A stretch of 5,194 bases of DNA from Acidobacteriota bacterium (GTDB lineage Bacteria > Acidobacteriota > Terriglobia > Acidiferrales > UBA7541), in the NCBI GenBank assembly GCA_003224135.1, contig QHYO01000100.1:1-5194 (forward strand). Direction: 5' to 3'. Shown here in pieces: positions 1-4,656 of the stretch. Position 1 is the stretch's first letter, and every line of letters starts with the position of its first letter. A model generated the notes under the pieces. It made no database searches. It had not been told where the DNA came from and was given only the letters and a program-made list of their open reading frames with translations. A program made the position numbers and the translations under genes.

Positions 1-1
1 T

Positions 2-493
2 GAAGAGGTACAAGCGATCCTTCAAAAATACGTCAATGTCTGGAATAGTGCGAACCACGGTTGTCACTTGTGGGTGGCGCTTGCTTATCCTGGAGACGCT
101 ATCACCATTCCTGACATCACCTTCGGCATGAACAAAGACCCACATCAGGTGGCTGGAATGAATGTTCGTGTTCATGTCCAGCTCATTGTTTTGCGAGAGG
201 ACATGATGCCTGAGAGCTTATTGACAACGTTCTTTCACGAGTACGGACACGCGTGCTACGAAAGAGTACATCCCGGTGCCTTCAATGAAGTTGATTCCGA
301 GGTAGCAGCGATCTGCAGTTCTTTGGAATTGTGTGTGGCGGAGGGATTTGAAGAGCTTGCCTACCGTGAGGCGAAGTCAGTCAAGGAAATAGCAGCCAAT
401 GAGCCGTATCGTAGCGCCGTTGCGAAACTCGCAGATAATGAGCTGTGGCGGAAGTATGTCAGCGGCGAGCACGCCAGCGGCCAGTCCTCCTAG
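2..493 (+). CDS. HExxH zinc metallopeptidase-like protein, 5' partial
   Basis: The reading frame is open from base 2, so the gene begins upstream of the window; 163 residues are visible and end at a TAG at 491-493. A TTG at 68 is an internal leucine codon rather than a likely start, because coding-quality sequence runs straight through it from the edge. The key feature is HEYGHACYE at bases 236-262: a classic HExxH, in which the two histidines would bind zinc and the glutamate would be the catalytic base. An acidic stretch follows, and the Glu codons at 299-301 and 326-328 are candidates for the third zinc ligand; the second lies 25 residues past the motif, a spacing like that of M3-type gluzincins. 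No signal peptide or membrane segment is visible in this part. The family cannot be named from the fragment, so substrate and location are unknown. The next gene starts 36 bases downstream on the same strand and may be co-transcribed. Confidence 0.75.
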   Translation, partial: EEVQAILQKYVNVWNSANHGCHLWVALAYPGDAITIPDITFGMNKDPHQVAGMNVRVHVQLIVLREDMMPESLLTTFFHEYGHACYERVHPGAFNEVDSEVAAICSSLELCVAEGFEELAYREAKSVKEIAANEPYRSAVAKLADNELWRKYVSGEHASGQSS

Positions 494-520
494 CTTAGCT
501 AGTTTGCGTGCCAAATTTAT

Positions 521-525
521 GGGGG
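521..525 (+). promoter_or_regulatory. G-rich ribosome binding site of the Rap1a-type gene
   Basis: A run of five G lies four bases before the ATG at 530. The frame has an in-frame TAG at 500-502 and no other ATG, GTG or TTG between that stop and 530, so this site and the stop together fix the start. An ATG at 519 is in another frame. Confidence 0.5.
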
Positions 526-529
526 TTCC

Positions 530-946
530 ATGCGTTTGGTCTCTGTTTTTACGCTGCTTGCAGCGTGCTTTGTTTCTTCGACCGGTAGCGTTGGCTCAAA
601 AAGTGCCGCTGAGCAACCCGATATCAGCAGGTCGGGCAGCGACTTCGTGGAAGTCTGTTCAAGTGTAGATAGTGAACAGAAGGGAGACCTTGTTCGCATC
701 CACAACGATGCCACGTGTCTGGGTTGGGTTGAAGGTTTCGGAGCTGGCTTCACCGTGCATGATGAGCTGCTAAGTGTCCCGGAAAAGGACAGGATGGTCT
801 GCATTCCCCGTGGAGTAACCACTATTCAAATCGTTCGCGCAATTAAGAAATACATCGCTGACAATCCTGAGAAAGCGCACCGCGCAACTCGTTACACCGC
901 CTCAGTGGCGTTGGCGCGTACGTTTCCGTGCAAGGCCGGGAAGTAG
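530..946 (+). CDS. Exported Rap1a/Tai immunity-type protein
   Basis: A 138-residue protein. Residues 1-23 are a short hydrophobic export signal. It contains LLAAC at residues 9-13, which fits a lipobox, so either lipoprotein processing at Cys13 or signal peptidase I cleavage a little later is possible. The mature part carries the pattern of the Rap1a/Tai domain: Cys43, the CLGWVEGF segment at 63-70, CIPRGVTTIQIVRAI at 91-105, then YIADNPEK and a final TFPC ending at Cys134. The four mature cysteines (43, 63, 91, 134) would allow two disulphides in the periplasm. Known members (Rap1a of Serratia; Tai4-type proteins) block peptidoglycan amidase effectors delivered by type VI secretion, but many members occur alone with no known partner. 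No amidase effector or secretion gene is visible here, so immunity function is only an inference. The gene follows the metallopeptidase-like gene by 36 bases and may share its transcript. Confidence 0.8.
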   Translation: MRLVSVFTLLAACFVSSTGSVGSKSAAEQPDISRSGSDFVEVCSSVDSEQKGDLVRIHNDATCLGWVEGFGAGFTVHDELLSVPEKDRMVCIPRGVTTIQIVRAIKKYIADNPEKAHRATRYTASVALARTFPCKAGK

Positions 947-1017
947 GGCGACTTTTCTTTTCGAGCACGTCGGGTGCATTGTCTTTGCGTTGAGATAAAT
1001 TCCAGACGCAGGATTGA

Positions 1018-1134
1018 ATGAAACTACTAGCGGCAATCAAACGTTAAGAACGAAAGCTCGAAAAACAGTTTGGAAACTGGCGTCACTAATTGAACGGAGT
1101 CCGGGCCGCGGCAAAAGCGCTAGAGTACTTGTAG
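1018..1134 (+). pseudogene. Decayed small basic/coiled-coil protein gene
   Basis: Starting at the ATG at 1018, with an AGGA four bases before it, one frame reads MKLLAAIKR, stop (TAA 1045), ERKLEKQFGNWRH, stop (TAA 1087), LNGVRAAAKALEYL, stop (TAG 1132). The three pieces join into one charged, heptad-like helix if the stops are read as former sense codons; the TAA at 1087 needs only one C-to-T change from CAA (Gln). This resembles a group of short Lys/Arg-rich proteins with an ERKLEKQ...LNGVRAAAKAL pattern that I associate with Acidobacteriota, whose basic C-terminal half would be missing here. That family match is from memory and unproven; the interrupted frame is seen directly. The bases from 947 to 1017 hold nothing I recognise. 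Confidence 0.5.
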
Positions 1135-1140
1135 GCCTAG

Positions 1141-1260
1141 CATGGCGCATCTCTTGAAGACATCCTGGTCAGTGCTTGGCGTCAAGCTTTGATCGAACAC
1201 GCAAAGACCGTAGAGATCGGTGCCGACGCCTATCCCGTCGGCGCACGAAACACTTTCCGC
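1141..1260 (+). pseudogene. Remnant of an unidentified protein gene
   Basis: Immediately after two in-frame stops (1132 and 1138), the same frame resumes as convincing protein sequence: SLEDILVSAWRQALIEHAKT, then VEIGADAYPVGARNTF, with no start codon or ribosome binding site of its own. The pattern of an amphipathic helix (LEDILVSAWRQALIEHAK) followed by a short strand and YPV is like the N-terminus of small hypothetical proteins I associate with Acidobacteriota (LEEILVxxWRQALVE...YPVR), but the resemblance fades after YPV and nothing of a C-terminal half follows. The frame stays open to a TGA at 1315, where it overlaps the opposite-strand 108-residue gene, so that part is probably not real coding. 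A GC-rich inverted repeat (1223-1228 with 1236-1241, seven-base loop) falls inside it. Best read as a gene fragment. Confidence 0.4.
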
Positions 1261-1264
1261 TCCT

Positions 1265-1591
1265 TCATTTCCCGCGCCCTGCGGCTGCGTGATTCGCTTT
1301 GGAGTCGGAAATCGTGACCGGTTCCTTCGCGAGAAATAGACTCACCGAACACGCTGCCAGGAAGCTTACCATTCGTTGCTTCAACTCCTTGCCATAGACC
1401 TCGATGTCTTCCTGCGAATCCAGCCCGGATAGCGGCGGACGGGTTGAAAAGATGAGCAAACCCCACTCCGTCTTGAGTTTGCTTGCTTGCTCGGCCTGCA
1501 AGGAATTTGCGGCAGCAGACTCGGCAACTCGCAGGCAGTACATGGCTAGCATGTTTAGTTCCAGCCGTTCCAGCTCTCCCATTTTCAGCAT
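1265..1591 (-). CDS. Hypothetical protein, 108 residues, helical and Leu/Ala-rich
   Basis: I do not recognise this protein. It opens with a strongly helical segment (MLKMGELERLELNMLAMYCL, residues 1-20), continues through an Ala/Gln/Glu-rich helix, a WGLLIF strand at 43-48, an acidic stretch (LDSQEDIEVYGKELKQRM, 57-74), then a hydrophobic FLAACSVSLFL at 77-87 and a basic, low-complexity end. The hydrophobic piece is too short and polar to be a clear membrane span. Evidence that it is real: a good ribosome binding site, AGGTGG, ends three bases before the ATG at 1591; codon choice looks natural; and the alternative frame over the same bases (1230-1640, minus) gives an Arg/His/Gly-rich shadow. 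Its ATG overlaps the stop of the possible 58-residue ORF upstream (ATGCTGA), which suggests translational coupling. It lies 249 bases downstream of the radical SAM gene on the same strand. Confidence 0.5.
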   Translation of the reverse strand: MLKMGELERLELNMLAMYCLRVAESAAANSLQAEQASKLKTEWGLLIFSTRPPLSGLDSQEDIEVYGKELKQRMVSFLAACSVSLFLAKEPVTISDSKANHAAAGRGK

Positions 1592-1761
1592 GTCCCACCT
1601 TTACGCTCCACTCGGTCCAATGCGGCGAATGCTTCGCCATCCCGTTGGAGCAGCGAGTGAACCTGTAGTTTTTCTGGCTCGAGGGCTGTGCGGCTGAGGA
1701 TTGCTTTTGGTCCGCACAAGAGGGGCAACTGCAAGTTTAGCCACTTTGCAATCCAAAGCAT
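1585..1761 (-). CDS. Possible small ORF, 58 residues
   Basis: Starting from an ATG at 1761 (with a TTG directly before it) the frame gives 58 residues: a hydrophobic/aromatic beginning (MLWIAKWLNLQLPLL), then EPEKLQVHSLLQRDGEAFAA, which forms a plausible amphipathic helix, and a charged end (RVERKGGTC). Its TGA (1587-1585) overlaps the ATG of the 108-residue gene, as in coupled gene pairs, and that gene's ribosome binding site lies inside this ORF's last codons. Against it: there is no ribosome binding site before 1761 (only an A-rich stretch), and the same frame stays open upstream to 2019 across the end of the radical SAM gene, so part of its length may be chance. I do not recognise any family. 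Confidence 0.3.
   Translation of the reverse strand: MLWIAKWLNLQLPLLCGPKAILSRTALEPEKLQVHSLLQRDGEAFAALDRVERKGGTC
1595..1600 (-). promoter_or_regulatory. Ribosome binding site AGGTGG of the 108-residue gene
   Basis: On the minus strand AGGTGG is followed by GAC and the ATG at 1591. This is among the better ribosome binding sites in the window. It selects the first ATG over a second in-frame ATG nine bases further in. Confidence 0.5.
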
Positions 1762-1840
1762 CAACTTTTTATGAAATGTGCGTAAACAGGCGATCCGAGA
1801 ATGTAGCACCGAGCTGCACGGGCTGAGCAAGCGGACTCGG

Positions 1841-3523
1841 CTACGATCGTCCCGGCAGTCTGTTGATCTGCACCAGATTCGGCCGTTGTCCATCTGATGG
1901 AGGTACAAATCCGGGATGTTTGAACTGAGTTGCCCGATGGCCCTCAGCTTCCAGAGTTTCGGCGACGTGCCGCGCATAGCGGATGAAGTGGTGCCCGGAG
2001 AGCGCAAGCTCGAACCCAAGGCGCCTTTTCTGTGGGTCCAGTCCCCAGCGAATCATGAGCCGGCGCAAAAAGCGCCAGTAAGCCCGACGATAGCCGGAGA
2101 GCACGCCTTGCCTCCACACAGATTTGAAAATTACCCTCAACAGGTACAGCAAGGAAGGCGCCGGAGTTCTCTGTTCCGGTTGAAGTCGCCAGCGTTCCAG
2201 GGAATCGAATACACGTTCGTAGAAGCGACGCGGGTCGTAAAGCGTAAGCAGCATCCGCTTCGTGCCGGCGAGCAGCTCGGGCAGGGGCAGCACTGTCCGG
2301 AAATTCGGGGGGCTAAAGTTGCTCGGTTCGGAGCTCTCTTGAACGAGCCGGCCCTCTCTTTTCATACGGTCATATAACGGGGTGGTGGGCGGCGCCTGCA
2401 GGAGACCCGTCATCGCCCAAGGGATACCGGCACGCTCCACAAATTCAATCTGGCGGTCAAAAATATCCGGTGAATCGCTATCAAAGCCAACGATGAAGCC
2501 GCCCATGACCCAGAGGCCATGCTGTTGAATGAGGCGTATGGAGTCGAGCGGGTCCCGACGGAGATTCTGAAATTTCTTTGCCTCCTTTAGCGACTCTGCT
2601 GAGGGCGATTCGATCCCGATGAACACACGACAGAAATTTGCTTTGACCATCGCATCCAGCAATCTCGGCCGCGAAGCAAGATCAATGGAAGCTTCTGTGA
2701 AAAACCCGAAGGGATACCGTTTGCAACGCTGCCATCGTTCCAATTCACAGGTGAGCTCCAAAGCCGCTTTGTGATTTCCGATAAAATTGTCATCGACAAT
2801 GAATACTTCTTTCCGCCAGCTGAGTTGCAGGAGCGCGTCGAGTTCTCCAATCAATTGTGCCGGAGACTTGGTCCTCGGACGGCGTCCGTAGAGCGTAATG
2901 ATGTCGCAAAACTCGCACGTGAACGGACAACCCCGCGAAAATTGCACCGACATGAAAGAGTATTTGTTCAGCGCCAACAGGTCGAAACGCGGTACCGGGG
3001 TGCGAGTGACATCAGGCTTTTCCGCAACACGGTACAGCCTGCGGGCTGAGCCGCCCTCGAGATCCGTGGCGATTCTCTGAAAGATTTCGTCCGGCTCACC
3101 GACGACCACATGGTCAGCTAGTGGCAATAATGCATACGGTTCGCTGCTAGCGTAAGGACCTCCGATCATAGTGCGCCGATTGAGCTTGGAGGCGCGTTCG
3201 AGCGTTTGACGCACGCCCTCGCGCTGGACTCCCATCGCACTGACCATCACAAGGTTGGCCCAAAGCAGGTCCTCATCGCTCAACTCTTCGAACGCAAGGT
3301 CAACCAGGCGGACTTTCCATTGTCTGGGACAAAGCGCGGCCACGGTGATGAGCCCGAGCGGAGGCACGAGGGAACGCTCCGGGACGATTTCCATCACTTC
3401 CCCAAGGCTCCAAAACGAGGCAGGAAAGCGCGGCCATACCATTAGAACTTTGATCGCAGGTCCGAGTGGCGGGATCTCGGTCCATGAATAAATCCCCCAG
3501 TTATCAGTTCGTGGAACTGGCAT
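1841..3523 (-). CDS. B12-binding radical SAM protein with DUF4070-like C-terminus
   Basis: Counting from the ATG at 3523 the protein has 560 residues. A Rossmann-like cobalamin-binding domain comes first (KVLMVWPRFPASFW, then VPPLGLITVAALCP, LVDLAFEEL and GGP), but without the DxHxxG histidine motif. The radical SAM core follows: SRGCPFTCEFC gives CxxxCxxC for the 4Fe-4S cluster that cleaves S-adenosylmethionine (cysteine codons near 2905-2931), followed by VDDNFIGN, FFTEASIDLA, GIESP and GGFIVGFDSD, the usual conserved blocks. The C-terminal ~150 residues (YDRMKREGRL through HHFIRYARH) match the DUF4070 type. Relatives with this architecture include cobalamin-dependent C-methylases such as those of hopanoid or bacteriochlorophyll synthesis, but no such pathway genes are near, so the substrate is unknown. 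Cytoplasmic. The longest frame starts at GTG 3553; an overlapping promoter candidate argues for 3523 or the ATG at 3442, which sits closer to the conserved N-terminus. No start has a good ribosome binding site. Stop TAG at 1841. Confidence 0.9.
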   Translation of the reverse strand: MPVPRTDNWGIYSWTEIPPLGPAIKVLMVWPRFPASFWSLGEVMEIVPERSLVPPLGLITVAALCPRQWKVRLVDLAFEELSDEDLLWANLVMVSAMGVQREGVRQTLERASKLNRRTMIGGPYASSEPYALLPLADHVVVGEPDEIFQRIATDLEGGSARRLYRVAEKPDVTRTPVPRFDLLALNKYSFMSVQFSRGCPFTCEFCDIITLYGRRPRTKSPAQLIGELDALLQLSWRKEVFIVDDNFIGNHKAALELTCELERWQRCKRYPFGFFTEASIDLASRPRLLDAMVKANFCRVFIGIESPSAESLKEAKKFQNLRRDPLDSIRLIQQHGLWVMGGFIVGFDSDSPDIFDRQIEFVERAGIPWAMTGLLQAPPTTPLYDRMKREGRLVQESSEPSNFSPPNFRTVLPLPELLAGTKRMLLTLYDPRRFYERVFDSLERWRLQPEQRTPAPSLLYLLRVIFKSVWRQGVLSGYRRAYWRFLRRLMIRWGLDPQKRRLGFELALSGHHFIRYARHVAETLEAEGHRATQFKHPGFVPPSDGQRPNLVQINRLPGRS

Positions 3524-3543
3524 CCAAGGATTGGAAGAAGCGG

Positions 3544-3570
3544 AGTATAACACGGGCCACTGCGACGCAA
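3544..3570 (-). promoter_or_regulatory. Extended -10 promoter candidate for the radical SAM gene
   Basis: On the minus strand a TTGCGT (3570-3565) is separated by 15 bases from TATACT (3549-3544), which is preceded by TG plus one base, giving an extended -10 (TGTTATACT). The spacer is short and the -35 has three of six consensus bases, but an extended -10 can compensate. Transcription would start near 3537, inside the longest ORF, which would exclude the GTG start at 3553. Confidence 0.4.
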
Positions 3571-3779
3571 TTAGGGCAGGGGCGAACGGATGAAAGGCTC
3601 CTCACGTGCGGGAGTTATTATGCGAGTCTCGACATGGCCCGGTTGAAGATATCTGAGCCCCAAATCGGTCCTTGCAACAGCCCGAGTGGGCCTCAACTCC
3701 TGAGTAGTCCCGTTACCAGAGATGTTCGTACTAGGTGCTTGGTTTCTACCTGGATGGCAGTCAACGGAAGATGTGGGTT
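3554..3779 (-). other. Intergenic spacer without recognisable gene
   Basis: Long open frames cross this region on both strands, but their translations are low-complexity and unlike any family I know. The only structures seen are a four-base-stem hairpin (GCCC-GAGT-GGGC, 3680-3691) and a CTCC/GGAG pair flanking a CACGTG palindrome near 3600. Neither has a T-tract to make it a terminator. Confidence 0.4.
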
Positions 3780-4016
3780 TTACTTCAATGCAAAAAGCTT
3801 CTCGAACAGTTCTTTCGACAGCTGAGCCCCTTCGTCGGTAAATGCGACAGATTTTGCTTTGGTAGCCGGATTCGAGATGTAGCCTTTCTCGTGCAAGAAA
3901 TTCATCACTTCCCAATCTTGCCCCTTCCACGCCCTCAATCCAAATTTGTCCTTGAAGGAAGTCAAATACAACAATGCCAGAACCGTTTGTTCCACTTTTT
4001 CCTGATTGATGTCCAT
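3780..4016 (-). CDS. DUF6429 family protein
   Basis: A 78-residue cytoplasmic protein of unknown function. The sequence matches what I know of DUF6429: EKVEQTVLALLYLTSF near the start, RAWKGQDWEVMNFLHEKGYI in the middle, then NPATKAKSVAFTDEGAQLS and an ELFEKLF end. The layout, with helices followed by an HEKGYI...KAKSV.LT.EG segment, resembles a small winged-helix-like fold, but this is inference; no DNA target or partner is known. Length is normal for the family. The start chosen is the second ATG (4016): it has GAGGTG four bases upstream and gives the family's usual MD...EKVE beginning. The upstream ATG at 4031 would add five residues and itself overlaps that ribosome binding site. It is divergent from the integrase remnant, with 167 bases between the two starts. 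Confidence 0.85.
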   Translation of the reverse strand: MDINQEKVEQTVLALLYLTSFKDKFGLRAWKGQDWEVMNFLHEKGYISNPATKAKSVAFTDEGAQLSKELFEKLFALK

Positions 4017-4020
4017 TGGG

Positions 4021-4026
4021 CACCTC
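4021..4026 (-). promoter_or_regulatory. Ribosome binding site deciding the DUF6429 start
   Basis: GAGGTG on the minus strand ends four bases before the ATG at 4016. This favours 4016 over the in-frame ATG at 4031, whose upstream sequence has no comparable motif. Confidence 0.5.
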
Positions 4027-4169
4027 ACCATTCCCAGGATGCGAGAGCAACAATCTCAAAGAGTTGACCCCAACTGCGGAGTTCGCTTGAGAATTACATA
4101 CTACCTTACGACGGTGTTGTCTAGAACTTGAAGGACTGATCGAATCGTGCCGTCTCATAGCCTGCCGTT

Positions 4170-4175
4170 GGGAGG
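4170..4175 (+). promoter_or_regulatory. Ribosome binding site of the integrase remnant
   Basis: GGGAGG lies eight bases before the ATG at 4184. It is a near-ideal site, showing that the 5' end of the integrase gene is intact although the rest is lost. Confidence 0.6.
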
Positions 4176-4183
4176 CGACGACC

Positions 4184-4477
4184 ATGAAAACAAAGGCAAA
4201 AGGAGAAAGAACAAATCGCCAGAAGGCTATGCTCGGGCTTCCCGACCTGGAGCACGCCAAATCGGCTGTGCTAGTTAGTTTGCGATCCCCAGAATCACAA
4301 CTGAGCTATCGGCGTTCAATCGATTTTTTCGTCCGCTGGTATTGCTCGGAACGGCGAAACCTCAACATGAGCTTGTTCTTATCGAGTGGGGTCAAGGAGA
4401 ATCGAAAGATTCTTTTGTGCAAAAAAAGCGGCGGAAATTCGCGGATAGTCCGTTTTCAAGGCAAAAACGCCGGGTGA
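4184..4477 (+). pseudogene. Truncated tyrosine-type site-specific integrase (N-terminal domain only)
   Basis: The open frame gives 97 residues. Residues about 15-57 (AMLGLPDLEHAKSAVLVSLR, SPESQLSYRRSIDFFVRWYC, SE) match the N-terminal SAM-like core-binding domain of phage/tyrosine recombinases, the part that grips the DNA arms. A full enzyme is about 300 residues with a catalytic domain carrying Arg...His-x-x-Arg...Tyr; none of that is present in any frame to the end of the window. After residue 57 the sequence becomes Lys/Arg/Ser-rich and unlike an integrase, so homology stops around base 4360. The start is intact: an ATG at 4184 with GGGAGG eight bases upstream. A short peptide may still be made, but it cannot recombine DNA. 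It is best read as the scar of a mobile element or of a deletion. The frame ends at the TGA within 4475-4477, inside the inverted repeats described below. Confidence 0.7.
4451..4469. repeat. Second hairpin sharing an arm with the larger repeat
   Basis: CGTTTT (4451-4456) pairs with AAAACG (4464-4469) across a seven-base loop. Because 4464-4469 is also part of the left arm of the 4461-4508 repeat, the two hairpins exclude each other. A third small hairpin, CGGA-tag-TCCG (4442-4452), lies just before it and is followed by TTTT. Confidence 0.4.
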
Positions 4478-4508
4478 CATAGGCAAACTGAATATTCACC
4501 GTTTTTGC
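4461..4508. repeat. Imperfect inverted repeat, possible bidirectional terminator
   Basis: The left arm GCAAAAACG (4461-4469) plus GTGA (4474-4477) pairs with TCAC (4496-4499) plus CGTTTTTGC (4500-4508): 13 base pairs with a four-base bulge and an 18-base loop. The A-rich left arm and T-rich right arm would give a hairpin followed by U residues on either strand. It lies between the convergent ends of the integrase remnant (+) and the kinase (-), where a bidirectional terminator is expected. A mobile-element end is an alternative. Confidence 0.45.
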
Positions 4509-4656
4509 GTGTCGCTCCCTTGAAACGCGCATGTAGCTGGATGCGAGGAAATCGTGGGTAGCCTCAAAATCAGATTCGTCATAGGTGACCGGAAGTTTCG
4601 TTGGACTCGTTCGCTCAAACTATAATCCAACCGCAGGTTCTCCGGCGAGCGTGTAT

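Noticed and set aside
1223..1241. GC-rich hairpin CCGACG/CGTCGG
   Set aside because: It has no T-tract on either side and lies inside a GC-rich coding remnant, so terminator function is unsupported.
1230..1640. 136-residue minus-strand frame overlapping the 108-residue gene
   Set aside because: It has an Arg/His/Gly-rich composition and no clear ribosome binding site, while the other frame has AGGTGG and more natural codons.
1916..2377. 153-residue plus-strand open frame
   Set aside because: It lies antisense to the well-supported radical SAM gene; the composition is that of a shadow.
3554..3565. GCCACTG resembling a cobalamin riboswitch element near a B12-type gene
   Set aside because: It is on the opposite strand to the gene it would control, and the other conserved blocks of the riboswitch are absent.
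3580..3625. Group II intron domain V-like sequence (CGGATGA...TCACGTGCGG)
   Set aside because: The catalytic AGC triad and a proper lower stem are missing, and no reverse transcriptase or intron ends are visible.
3571..4260. 229-residue minus-strand open frame
   Set aside because: It runs across the DUF6429 gene in another frame and through the integrase start; the product is Ser/Arg/His-rich with no domain pattern. DUF6429 and the integrase N-terminus are both recognisable, so this is a shadow.
4193..4467. Nine-base repeat AAGGCAAAA at 4193 and 4458 flanking the integrase remnant
   Set aside because: Too short and A-rich to claim as an attachment or target-site duplication; it begins within the coding start of the gene.
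4621..4626. TATAAT on the plus strand
   Set aside because: The only -35-like hexamer (TTGGAC, 4601) is 14 bases away, and the element would drive transcription into the opposing kinase end with no plus-strand gene downstream.
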